Shown here in pieces: positions 12,891 through 24,068 of a stretch of DNA of 64,000 bases. Position numbers and translations under genes: made by a program. Source of the DNA: Artocarpus heterophyllus (lineage: Eukaryota > Streptophyta > Magnoliopsida > Rosales > Moraceae); assembly GCA_025403435.1 (NCBI GenBank), contig CM046333.1, forward strand, positions 12,487,770 to 12,551,769, in the 5' to 3' direction. Positions within the stretch are counted from its first letter, which is position 1; each line of letters starts with the position of its first letter. The notes below the pieces were generated by a model. The model ran no database searches, was not told the DNA's origin, and saw only the letters and a program-made list of their open reading frames with translations.

Positions 12891-14225
12891 AATGATTCCT
12901 CTTCCGCATATTTGCGTCCTTAATTGGATGTGCCGAGGTGTATTATTTGACTCTTAACTAGGATACATATGATTAGAAAGATCCCAATTGGATGTAAAGT
13001 TGGTGCTTTATATAGGTAGTCTAAATTCTATTACGAGCTCAAACGGTAAAAATTATCCTCTTCCTCATTCGACGTCTTTAAGTTCTACTTGTTCATTGGC
13101 GTAAACGGTTTCCTATGGATATGCAACAACCATGTGATTCTATTACTTTGGATAATAACGCACAAAAGTATTGCTACTTGAACGAATTATTAGAAAACGC
13201 TGCTATAAGGCACATAAAACTTGTTATCAAAATGAAGCGAATGTTCTTCTCTTATGTTGTTGCTTTGGTTTCAAGAACAAAATCTAACGTGTGGCTGCAA
13301 TTAGAACATACAAAATTACAGATTAACTAGCTACGTAGGACAATTGACCATAGTTTGCTCGGCTGCTGATATGGGATTAGCATCTCTACTTGCGTTTAGA
13401 CATATGATGACAACGCTATTGTAGTATAAAAATCGTTAATAAACATTGCTTTTTCTTCCTTTTTTTTTTTTTTCGATAGAAGTTGCTAAAATAATCGTTG
13501 CCCTTGCCCAAGCACTTTGGTACACTTTTAGCCTTGACCGCCTTAGACTTCGTAGCCGCTTGCCTTACAGGTTATTTTTGTTATCTATCATTGTCAACAT
13601 TACTATTCAAGACTCCCCTTGTAATCGATTATCAACTTTTACTCAAAGCTGTTTATGGATTTTTTAAAACTGTTTATGTTGTGCCAACATATGCACTATA
13701 AATAAATAAATGAACATCTAATTTGAGCACCCAAATTTCCTATATTTTTCTTTACCGATTATTCGAGAAATGCTTTCCAGTAAAGGAGGAAAAACCATGC
13801 CTGCTCCCCACCAAGGAAATCTGAACTATTTGGGGTTATTTCATCTTTCAAGAAGAGTCGGTACTCACGATACAGAGGTAAAATGTCGAGGCAAATTAAG
13901 AGACTTTTGTTAATCCTCTTTTGTGTACTTTTAACAGTGATCATTCCATGTCATTTTATGCCCTATACTTTTACATGTTGCAACTTAGGTGTAAAATTAG
14001 GACCAGTCTCTTACAAAAGTTAAAAAAAAGTCTATGATAGGATATCAGGATTAAAGCTTTAACTATCAAATCTAATTATAGTATAAGTTTTTATAGGCCG
14101 TTTGACACTTTAGTTGTAACTGAAGTCTATAACAACTTTTTGTTTTTTAATGTAACTATTTAGAGTTTTAAATAGGTCATAATTAATTAAAACTTAAGTG
14201 CTAAACAGGCACTTAGGCAACAATA
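12891..14225. other. 3' flank of the MICU gene and intergenic
   Basis: It contains the 3' untranslated region of the MICU gene and then AT-rich sequence. No further gene, RNA or structured repeat could be supported. Short open stretches (for example 13446-13701) have no family resemblance and are T-rich. Confidence 0.5.
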
Positions 14226-14234
14226 TATATTTTT

Positions 14235-15337
14235 GGGTAAATAGTTCAATTGGTCCCCCTATCTTTTTAAAAAGTTGTAATTTGGTCTCCAATATTCTTT
14301 TTTTATTTGACTGGGTCTAACCTTTTAAAAAGGTGCAATTTGGTTCACAACCGACTGTTAAAAAATATTTTGACTTAGTGAAGGTATTTTAGTAAAATAC
14401 ATATTATGTTTTAAGGAAAATAAAATTAAAACATAGGAAAAGATAAAAAATTAAAAAACTATATTATTAAAATTAGATCCTTTATTTTCTAAAAATCAGA
14501 TCTTTTTACCAAAAAAAAATCAAATTAGATCTTTTTAATCTAAAAAAAATCATATATCTACTCAAAAAACAAAAACAGATATTTTTAATATAAAAAAAAT
14601 CAAGCTAAAAAAATTAGGTCTAAAAACGTTGCTCCAACCACACACACCCCCAATCCCTTGTTGGCAACATCTCCCCACCCACCCTCCTTCTCTTAGGCAT
14701 CCCCTCTCCAATTACAAGACTGACTGGGAAAGAGGGCCATAGACACAACTAGCGTGATCGATGGAGAACTCAACGAGCGTAGAGAGCTTCCCAATGGTGA
14801 GGTAAATCCAACATGTGAGGCTAGGGGAACCGACATGGGGATCATGGAGGTTGAAGAAGATGCCAGTGAAGTTGTAGGGGTTGGCAGTGGAGTCCCAGGA
14901 GGTGACGGGGAATGGGGGTGCCTCCGTCCCCTCTGTCGGAGTCGCCCATGACGATGCTGGGTGGGTCACGAGAGAGAGACAAGGACGCATGGGTGGGTCA
15001 CAACAGATAGACTAGGACGATGGTGATTTGAGACCGCCAGCTATGGCAAGCTCGCCTGAGTGCATTTAGTTTTTTTTGTTTTGTTAACTTTTTTTAGGGC
15101 TGTCAAGCCTTTTTTTGTATAGATTTTTTAATAAATTTTGTCTTAATTTTTATTAATTTTTAATGTATTGTAAAATTTTAATTAAAAATGAAGTTAAAGA
15201 AATTTTTCTGTTTAAAATTAAACATAGGGACTAAATTGTACCATTTTTTATAATAATAGACCTAGTTAAATAAACAAATTAAAGATCACACTATAACTTT
15301 TTTTAAAAAAATTAAGGACAAATCGAGTGATTTAGCC
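14235..15337. mobile_element. Mutator-like non-autonomous element, probable Pack-MULE
   Basis: About 110 bp at the left end (GGGTAAATAGTTCAATTGG...) is an imperfect inverted copy of the right end (...AATCGAGTGATTTAGCC); both arms carry the TTTGACTGGGTC/TTTAACTAGGTC word and a GTGCAATTTGG/GTACAATTTAG word in the same order. The flanks 14226-14234 (TATATTTTT) and 15338-15346 (AATATTTTT) match at 8 of 9 positions, as for a 9-bp Mutator target duplication. Long terminal inverted repeats plus a 9-bp duplication indicate a MULE. The AT-rich arms enclose a GC-richer core (about 14620-15060) that looks like captured gene sequence. No transposase is encoded. Confidence 0.7.
14712..14960 (-). pseudogene. 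Captured fragment of an LRR receptor-like protein gene
   Basis: Reading the minus strand from about 14960 to 14712 gives a frame with SWDSTANPYNFTGIFFN, then DPHVGSPSLT, then IGKLSTLVEFSI and VYGPLSQS. This order matches the start of plant leucine-rich-repeat receptor-like proteins, where an N-terminal W-D-S-T-x-x-P-C-x-F-x-G cap is followed by the first LRR (GSPGL...G-x-I...IGKLS-x-L). The cap cysteine is Tyr here and other consensus residues are lost, so it is a decayed partial copy. It lies wholly inside the Mutator-like element. The assignment rests on recalled family patterns. Confidence 0.55.
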
Positions 15338-15762
15338 AATATTTTTCCACACCCCATTTTGTTTTGTAGATAAGAACGAAAAAATTAACAAAATAAAGAA
15401 GGAAGCGAAGAGAAGCCACATGGGGATTCGTTGCGGGAATATACCAATATACCATTTGTTACTTGAGTATTTGCCACGTTCAACATGAAGTGGGACCCAC
15501 GAAGATTTTGTACTTGACTTTTTAAATTCTAAACTTACGGAATGTGAAATTTACAGGTGGACTATTATGTGTCCATCTGGTTTGATTCTTAAGTCCCAAC
15601 CGAGCAAGATTGCCCCCTTCATACGCGTGGCATGCACGCCACAATATTATTTTTTGTTGCTCGTTTGTAGCGCTGCAATAATAGTTCTGGTAATATACGC
15701 CCCTAAAAAAGAGTATTTGTATCATACAGAGTTACCCTAAAAATATATTACTGGTAATATTA

Positions 15763-16648
15763 GGGCATGTTTGACATTGTCCTATTGTTATTATTATTTT
15801 TTGTTTCAAAAAAGTGTTGTTTCATAAAGATTATTTTTATTTTATTTTCAAAAAATAAAGGTATTTGGTATGATTTAAAAAATTAATAGGGTGTTTAGCA
15901 GGATGGTTAGAATCGTTAGTTAAAACTGTTTTTTACTGTAGCATGTGAGAGCTTTACACTGTACGTGATTTTTTTTAATTGTTATTATAGCATGTAAGAG
16001 CTTTACACTGTTTATAACTGATAAAATAGTCTAGACCACGACTTGCCAAACACCCTATAAAATAAAATTTAAAGTTTGGATAACGATTTCTTTCCTCATA
16101 CTGAAACAAAAAAAAAAAAAATTCTTACAAGAGAGAGAAAGTGATGAGTAAGAACAAAGAGAGGATGCGAGGAGTGAGAACCTTTTAAGAGAGAACAAAA
16201 ATGAGAAAATCATCATAGAGAGAATGGAAAAAAGAGAGAGAAAATCATTAGTGTGATCTCGGCACGCTGGCTCAACCTCGACTCCAATCTCGACTCCTCA
16301 GCTTGATCTCAGCCCAAGCAACCTTGATAATAATATTAGACCATCGGCTTCGACCTCTGACGATAATCTTGGCTTGTTAACCTAACCCAATAGCAATATC
16401 AGCCTGTCACTCCACTTGAGTAACGATTTCAAACAGTCATCTTGACCTAAATGACGATCTTGGCCTGTTGGCCCAATTCTACTTAGCTCGATCCCATTTA
16501 TGTCATTGATGAAGGAAAATGTGTGTAGTGATCGTGTTATTTTTCCATTCTTGGAGAACACAGAACAACATTTGTTCTTTGTTTGTTTTTATTTAATTTA
16601 AATCTTTAAGAATTATTCTCAAAAAACAAATACCAAGCACCCCTAATT
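15763..16648. repeat. Possible larger MITE-like element enclosing a younger one
   Basis: The left edge GGGCATGTTTGACATTG and the right edge CAAATACCAAGCACCCCT resemble a loose inverted pair. The interior carries GA-rich sequence (about 16130-16245) and a run of words such as CTCGACTCC, GATCTTGGCC and GATCTCGGC (16255-16490). The family 1 MITE at 15888-16056 sits inside it. No coding capacity is seen; the boundaries are tentative. Confidence 0.3.
15888..16056. repeat. MITE-like repeat (family 1, copy B)
   Basis: The 169-bp unit has clear terminal inverted repeats: AGGGTGTTTAGCA at 15888-15900 and TGCCAAACACCCT at 16044-16056. The interior carries two copies of the word AGCATGTGAGAGC / AGCATGTAAGAGC followed by TTTACACTGT (about 15940-16010). 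This is the most complete copy of the family in the window and defines its ends. It is non-coding. Confidence 0.7.
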
Positions 16649-17721
16649 GTTGTTAAAAAACGTTTTTTTTTCTTCTAAATTAAAAAAGTTATTTTTTTAG
16701 TATTAGCGCTAAACAACCTCTTAGAATCTCAATATAAAAAGCTAAATCAATATTCGGTATATTGGTTGAAACTGTTCAACAAATAAACAAAATAAAACAA
16801 TAAAAAAAAATTATTATAATATAAAATGATTACATTTTATAGTTTTTAAATCAACATTTTCAATTACTAACTATTTTTCAAACATCATATAAAAGAAGAT
16901 AGATCTAGAATTTATTGCATTACCCGAATGCCTCATCACTCACATTCTTTCCTATTTCGACGTTGATCGAAATGCTTAAATTTGAAAAAAAAAAAAATCC
17001 TTTTAATTTCCATTAAAATTTTGGCAGCCATGGAGACACGCGCTCATGGAAGGTGGCGACAGCCATCCCAGCCAGGAGCCTGGAAGGTTGACCTTTGGAG
17101 AATGGGAAACCCTAGAAGTAAGAAAATCCAATAACAAAGATAGAAGGACGATAAAAAAGCGCGTCTTTATTATTTTCCACATATTTCTTGCCAAAAGAAA
17201 GCCCATTTCATGTTGTCCTGTCGGAGTCTCTTTCTCGCCTCATCATTGCGAAAACAAAAAAAATTTCATTCAATTCCCGACTGTTAACAAACTCAGGATT
17301 TTAGTTTTGTTTTTGTTCTCTCTCTGAATCAGAAGAGATTGAACAGCAAGCAATCAGAGAAGAAGGGAATAAAAAAGAGAGTGCGTTTTTTCTTTTCTTT
17401 TCTTTCGTTTTTTCTTTTTTGGTTTCACCTTTTGTTATTAATTGTTGTTTGGGACTTGACCTTTCTTTTTGGTTTTTTCGTGATTTGGTCCTTTTTTCCA
17501 CCTTCTTTGAGTTTGAAATTTGTGTTTTTTTCATTTTGGTTTCTTTTTTCCCCTACATATATATTGAAATTGGTTTGCTTGTGGAATTGGGTCTGTTCTT
17601 CTTAATTCTGTTTCGATTATACACATATATGAAATTGGTGAAACTAGGGTTTTTGATTAACGCAACGAATCAGAGCTTATAGAGCTTTGATTTGGGGAGT
17701 CCTTTTTTGAAGAAAAAAATT
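16649..17721. other. Upstream region of the CLMP1-like gene
   Basis: AT-rich intergenic sequence gives way near 17000 to sequence that probably includes the promoter and leader of the CLMP1-like gene. A pyrimidine-rich tract at about 17310-17325 (TTGTTCTCTCTCTG) and the T-rich stretch 17385-17600 are typical of plant leaders, possibly with a leader intron. No other gene is supported. Confidence 0.45.
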
Positions 17722-20001
17722 ATGGGAAAACCAACTGGGAAGAAGAAGGACCAGCAGGTTCCACAGAAACCTGGAAATAATGCTAATAAACCTGGAAGTA
17801 AATCCTCTGATCGAAGCTCGAAAGCAGCTTTCGATGAAGACACCGCGATTTTCATCAACATGTCTCAGGAACTTAAAGAAGAAGGCAACAAGCTCTTCCA
17901 GAAGCGTGACCATGAAGGAGCTATGTTGAAGTACGAAAAGGCCCTCAAGCTTCTTCCCAAAACCCACATTGACGTTGCCCATCTGCGCACGAACATGGCC
18001 TCTTGCTATATGCAAATGGGGCTCGGCGAGTACCCGCGAGCGATCAACGAATGCGGTTTGGCCTTGGAGGTTTCTCCGCGATATAGTAAGGCTTTGTTGA
18101 AGAGAGCAAAGTGTTACGAGGCGCTGAATCGGTTGGATTTGGCGCTGAGAGACGTCAACACCGTTTTGAGCGTCGAACCGAATAATCTCGTTGCGTTGGA
18201 GACTCTGGAGGGGTTAAGGAGAGTGATGAGTGAAAAGGGTATCGTTATTGATGAGAAGGAAATCAGTGTGGCTGCCAATGTGGAGCGGCCTAGCTCTTCA
18301 CGGCTTCGTAAAGTGGTGAATGAGAAAGTGAAGAAGAAGAAGGACAAGAAAGTTGTGAACAAGGTGGCGGAGGAGGTCAAGGTGGTTGTGGAGGAGAAAG
18401 GTGGGGTTGTTAAAGATAAGGAAGTGATTGAGAAGACTGTCGTTGAGGGAGCTAAAGTGGCCAAGAAGAAGAAGCCTGTCAAGGAGGAAAAAGTGGTTAT
18501 GAAGACGGTTAAGTTGGTGTTAGGGGACGACATAAGGTGTGTGCAGTTACCGGCGAATTGTAGCATGAGGTTGGTGAGGGAGGTTGTTAAGGATCGCTTT
18601 CCTGGACTGAAAGGTGTTCTTGTGAAGTATAAGGATCAAGAGGGTGACTTGATTACAATAACTACTGCAGATGAACTGAAGCTGGCTGAATCTTCGGGTG
18701 ATCCGCAGGGGTCTCTGAAACTATATGTAACCGAAACAAGTCCTGATCAAGAGCCAGGTTATGAGGGAATAAGTGATGAGGAGGGAGATAAAGATAACAC
18801 AAAATTTAGTGGTGTTATCGAGAATGGAGATTTTGGAAGAGATGGAGAAACGGAAAAAGGGGTTACTTGTGTCGAGGACTGGATTCTTCAGTTTGCGCGT
18901 CTGTTCAAGAACCATGTTGGTTTTGATTCTGATCCGTACTTGGACCTTCATGAACTTGGCATGAAGCTACACTCTGAGGCCATGGAGGGCACGGTAACAA
19001 GTGAAGATGCTCAGGAGCTTTTTGACATTGCTGCAGATAAGTTCCAAGAGATGGCGGCTTTGGCATTATTCAATTGGGGAAACATTCACATGTCCAAGGC
19101 GCGGAAGCGAGTGAGTTTCCCTGAAGATGCTTCAAGGGATTATATTGTCGAGCAACTTAAGGCTGCATATGATTGGGCACGGACAGAGTACATGAAGGCA
19201 GAGAAGAGGTACGAAGAATCTCTGAAAATCAAACCAGATTTCTATGAAGGTTATCTTGCGCTCGGGCAGCAGCAGTTTGAGCAAGCGAAACTCTGTTGGT
19301 ATTATGCAATTGGGAACAAGGTTGAGTTAGAAACCGGACCTTCCTCAGAGGTTCTTCAGCTTTATAACAAGGCTGAGGACAGCATGGAGAGGGGTACGCT
19401 GATGTGGGAGGAGATGGAGGAGCAGCGTCTAAACGGACTCTCCAAAATTGATAAATATAAAGCCCATTTAGAGAAAATGGGGTTGGATGGTTTGTTGAAA
19501 GACGTATCTGTTGATGAGGCTGCAGAACAGGCTGCAAATATGAAATCTCAGATATACCTTTTATGGGGTACCTTGCTGTACGAACGATCTGTCGTGGAAT
19601 ATAAGCTTGGCCTGCCAACTTGGGAAGAATGTTTAGAGGTTTCTGTTGAGAAGTTTGAACTCGCAGGAGCTTCTCCAACAGACATAGCTGTTATGATAAA
19701 GAATCACTGTTCCAATGAAACTGCACTAGAAGGTAAAAGTCTAATGCGAGGACTTTGCTTGTTTGAATCACCCTTTTTTTTTTAGCCTACTGGCTTTCAA
19801 AATATTAGCAATGGGAGCATTCAATTATTCAATTTTAATTGGCATGCAGGTCTAGGTTTCAAGATTGATGAGATAGTGCAGGCCTGGAATGAGATGTATG
19901 ACGCTCAGAGGTGGCAGTTTGGCGTTCCATCCTTTAGGCTTGAACCATTGTTTCGTCGGCGGGTTCCTAAACTTCATTCTATCTTAGAGCATGCTTTTTG
20001 A
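17722..20001 (+). CDS. CLMP1: TPR-PB1 domain protein, CLMP1/Phox family
   Basis: Two exons, 17722-19732 and 19850-20001, give a 720-aa protein. Residues about 47-165 hold three tetratricopeptide repeats ([11 protein letters not shown]..., [28 protein letters not shown]). A Lys/Val-rich linker follows (about 200-260), then a PB1 domain ([15 protein letters not shown] ... [13 protein letters not shown], about 265-350), and a C-terminal helical TPR-like half ([31 protein letters not shown]). In Arabidopsis this architecture is the Phox1-4 group; its member CLMP1 is needed for separation of plastids and is linked to the cytoskeleton and to HSP90/HSP70. I chose the ATG at 17722 because MGK matches the family start; an in-frame ATG at 17692 adds ten unlikely residues. 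The second exon carries the conserved end ([16 protein letters not shown]). The gene looks intact. Confidence 0.88.
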
Positions 20002-22555
20002 GTTTTCATAGATTGGCTATTCTTTACAAGTAAATTTGTCAGTTTTTGTTAGCCCAACTTTGGAAGCTACCTAGTTGGATGCTAAGATAGGTAATGCATC
20101 TATCACTTACTTTTTTTACTTTCCATCTTTCTTTTTGCTTGCTTGCTTGCTTGAAGCCTATCTCTTAACTTGCTTTAAACAAGAATCTTTGATCGGTTTG
20201 CATGCCATTAATCTTCTCCATATTAGGAGAGTGTTTGCAAAACTCGTTCCTTAACCAATTTACTTGGTTTTTGCAATGGTCAACGGCTTGGGGCATCTCT
20301 GTATATGCATGCTAGCATGCATGTTATACATGTGTTTGTTAATGTGTATTTGTATGTAAATGCATGAGCAAGGAAATATGTGCAAGATTCGTGCAAACTT
20401 GTGAGGTTTAGAGATTTAGGAAATTTGCAAGCTAAGAAAGCACCATAACATATCACATTGGCAATTATGAAAATATTTTCTTTTGGAATAACCAAGACAT
20501 CCACAGACATGTAAATGTGAAACCCCATGGCTATATGGAAGCACTAGAGAAATAACTCATGCTATCTGGTGGCATTACTATCTGTACCTACTAGCTAATG
20601 CTCTCTATGCCTTCGGTGTCAAAGAGAGTTATTATTTTGAGTTTGAAAATGACACTGGAACTTTAGTGGAAGTGCCCTGCTTGTAAGAGTGACTCTAGAA
20701 AACATTTTGTTCTATCAATGTCTTGTTTAGTTACTCATGGTTTCTCTTGTATGGATCTCCTGCAATCAATCTAAGTTTTTCTGGGCTTGTTCACACAGAA
20801 ATGTATTATATTGTGTTCGGTAAGCACTGAAATTATAGCCACCTATTTCTATGCAAAAGATCTGATTGGAAAGTTCATTTACTGAGGGTAATTGGCACAT
20901 TATCTAAGAACAAAAAATGTAGAAAATCTCTTGCCCGGAAATTCTGCTTAATATTGATTTTGCAAAGGGGTTTGTGATGAATTTATCTTTTGTTTTGGCA
21001 AGGAGGGATAAATGCTAATTTGCCTTAGCATCAGTTTTTTTTAAACCTCTTCCGTCGTCTGTATTGGTTGGCAACATTATAAAACGAACACTTCAATTCT
21101 TCGTCTAATCTTTTGCCATGTTTTGCGTCTCACTAGCATTGTCAACATTTTTAACAATTTTTTTTTAATATGACTTCTTGAATTTACATGTTAATGTCAA
21201 TAATACCGCAATTCTCCCTAATGAATGATAATCTCTATTGTCCATTCTCGTATTGCAGGTTCTTTTTCTACATGGACTGTTATGTTTTGCTTCTTGTTTG
21301 CCGTGGGAACAAGACAAAGTTTGCTGGGTGTTGTTATGAACGTGAGAGAGCCGGGGTGCTTGGAATTATTTTTATTTTAGGAGGGCTTTTTTTTTTTTTT
21401 TTTTTCATGAAGCAATTATTCACACAGTTTGAGATAGTGGGTATATGATTGAATTTGTTAATTTCAAGTGAATAAGCAGAGGGTAGTAACATTGTGTTAA
21501 GAGGTTTGTTGATTGTTGTAGATTGTTATTTGTCAGTCGTAACAATCTTTGGGTTTTTTGTATGGCAAAGCACCGTATTCGTATTATGTATACATACATG
21601 TGTTTTTTTTTCCCCAATCCGTCAAATGGTCGCGGCCATTATTGCTATTTGTTACTTGGATGGTGAATAAGGAACGAGAATCAATTCAAAGCCCATTTCA
21701 GGGACCATTTAAAGGGGGGGGGATCCAGAAAGAGAAAGCATCGGCTTGTTTAGAAACTTCTCTCTTGAAGTGTTAAAAAAACAGCACGAATGGAACTTTG
21801 TGTTCTTTTCGTCAAAGTGTCAAATCGTCTATCTTAACTTTATTGATATTTCTTTGAATTTGCTACGACACCCTTCTTACCCCCGCTGTGATGGTGCATA
21901 CATGTTACAAATATTAAATCCAACTTAAACAATACGGAGTTTGAACTTAAACAATACAAAGTTTTCATCTGATATAGTATAAAACAAACTTTGTTACAAC
22001 AATAATTTGTTACAATGTAAAGTTTTTATATATTATAATACTTTCAATTTTAATTTTTATAGGCTTTTTTAATCAGTGATTTTAACCTTTAATTGCAACT
22101 ATAAACAATATAAAACTTTCATATACAATAAAAAAGCTATAACTTAAAGTTTTCACATGCTATTGTTATTAAACTAAAACTATTAATTTCAATAATTCTT
22201 TTAAATAGCCTATTAGTTCCAACTATTTTTTTCAAATACCCTATAAATAGTTAATACTTATACAAATTTTTTCAAATACCCTATACAGAGCTTATAAGTA
22301 GTGTATTTTGTAGAATTCTCCATTCTTTTTAGAAGAAGAATTTCTTTTTATGTATACACATACGTACATGTGTTGTTCTTTTGTGTGTCTTATCTGTAAA
22401 ACTGGTTCTCATCAACAAAGAACCTCTTTTGTTGTTAGTTTTCAACCGTTCAATTGGCTCAACATCTAAGTTACACAAAACCAAAAATAAACACACTTTT
22501 ACCCAATCATTTTTAATCTTCACTCTTTCAGTTTTACAATAACAAATAAAAAAGG
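20002..22555. other. Intergenic, no gene seen
   Basis: The first few hundred bases are the 3' flank of the CLMP1-like gene. The rest is AT-rich. About 22075-22190 has words reminiscent of MITE family 1 (ATAAACAATATAAAACTTTCATAT and TTTTCACATGCTA), probably a heavily decayed copy. A G run (GGGGGGGG) lies at about 21714-21721. Confidence 0.4.
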
Positions 22556-22559
22556 CCTA

Positions 22560-23110
22560 AAAAATCAGAAAAAAAATTCTCCTCCGTTGGGGGTGGTCTT
22601 CCGGCGGAGGGGTGGCGCTTGTAGGGTCGTCGGGCGAGGGATGGCAGGTGGAGGAGCGGCAGGGTCTCGATCCACGAGACGGAGTTCCATAGGCAAAGAG
22701 AGCCCACGGTGGCTTGGCAAAGACGTTTGAGGAGAAATGAACCTCTGCGACACAGGGTGGTCGCAGTGAGGCACGAGGCCAAGATTTCCATCGCGATGAT
22801 GCCTTATTTCTCGTGATCTCCGTCGACACCCACGACCTCTTGGATCTATCGGCGCACCTCATTTGGAGCTGTTGGCGATGAAATGGGACTGAAACCGTCG
22901 CTACAGGGTTGTGGTCTTGATGAAATCTCGACCTAAAGCCAGCGCAATCGGTGGCTGAGATCTGTCGCTGCGCACTTCAGATCCCGTGGCTGAGATAGGT
23001 GTCATCAAGGGCGTGGTCGGAGAAGGAGACGGAGGGAGTCACTGTGTCGGCCTAGGCGGTGCGGTGTTCTCGGCAACCCAAAAATCTTCCCTCGGCAAGA
23101 CAACGATTTT
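22560..23110. other. GC-rich island of unknown origin
   Basis: The stretch is strikingly GC-rich between AT-rich flanks and is open in more than one frame on the minus strand. No protein family is recognisable and no start or splice logic is seen. It could be a captured gene fragment inside a decayed transposon, as in the Pack-MULE at 14.2 kb, but I could not find matching terminal repeats. Confidence 0.35.
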
Positions 23111-23264
23111 TTTTTTTCATTTTTTCCCTAAAAGGTGCTTTTTGTTTTGTTTTTGTTTTTATTTTTTTTAGATTTTGTGTTAAAAATCTGGTGTATTTAG
23201 ACTCACTTAACCAAAAATAAGCTCTTTTATTTTTGTCTATCCGATTTAGGGGGGATGGTGGAGA

Positions 23265-23290
23265 AAAGTTCTTCTCGATAAGAACTTTTT
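23265..23290. repeat. Perfect 10-bp stem hairpin
   Basis: AAAAGTTCTT and AAGAACTTTT are perfect inverse complements separated by the 6-nt loop CTCGAT. It sits just 3' of the GC-rich island and may be the relic of a small foldback element. No termination or regulatory role can be inferred. Confidence 0.4.
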
Positions 23291-23923
23291 TGTTAGTCTT
23301 ATCATACTTTTACCCTTTTTATTATTGTACTTCATCCTTAAAATTTTAAAAAGGTGAGAGTGTCACTAATATTTAAAAAAATTGTTCTTAAAAAATGTTT
23401 ATGAATAAATAAAATTTTGAAAAAAGTTTATATCTTGGATTTTTTTTGCTCCCATTATATCGTGGAATATTGATTATAACTATTATGTGTTTTAACTTTT
23501 AACTATCAGATTATTATCTGAAAACGTAGATATTACGTATCACAACGAAAGAATGTTAAAATGATATTTTTTTAACAAAAAATTAGAATAAAATAACATG
23601 CTGTATTTACGTCATTTAAAATTTTTGAATTTAAGTATTTAAATTATTCAAAAAATAAATAGTTCAATTATCTTTATTGAATTAAAATATAATTTTTTTT
23701 ATAAAATATTTATATGTCTCACAATGATTTTATTAAATTAATTACTATATAATTATATAATACAAAATATAATATAATTAATATATAATTAAGATATTTT
23801 AAAGATATTATGGTGGGTGGATAACGGAAGCAAAATTGACGTCATAATAATAGAGAAATAGAGAATATGTTTTAAAAAAGATTTTTTTTCCAGTCTTTTT
23901 CTTTTTTGGGGTTGATTGAGTGC

Positions 23924-23931
23924 TATAAATA
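23924..23931 (+). promoter_or_regulatory. TATA box of the MEMO1-like gene
   Basis: TATAAATA lies 138 bp upstream of the MEMO1-like start codon, a normal distance for a plant promoter with a leader of about 110 nt. The stretch between them contains no other ATG in a strong context. The assignment is by position and consensus only. Confidence 0.6.
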
Positions 23932-24068
23932 CTTGTGCTCCACTCTACACTTCCCACAACTATTTCAGAACCCAAAAAAGGAAAGAGAGCTGTTAAAGCA
24001 TCTCTACGCTTTAGCAATTTTTCTCTCTTTTAGGGTTTCCTCTCCTGTTCTTCTCCCAAATTCCTTCC

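Noticed and set aside
17692..17721. Ten-residue upstream extension of the CLMP1-like protein
   Set aside because: The extension is specified by A/T-rich leader sequence, and the family starts MGK at 17722.
18114..18566. 150-aa minus-strand frame inside the CLMP1-like gene
   Set aside because: It is antisense to the Lys/Val-rich linker. The Ser/Thr/Phe-rich product is the mirror of that composition.
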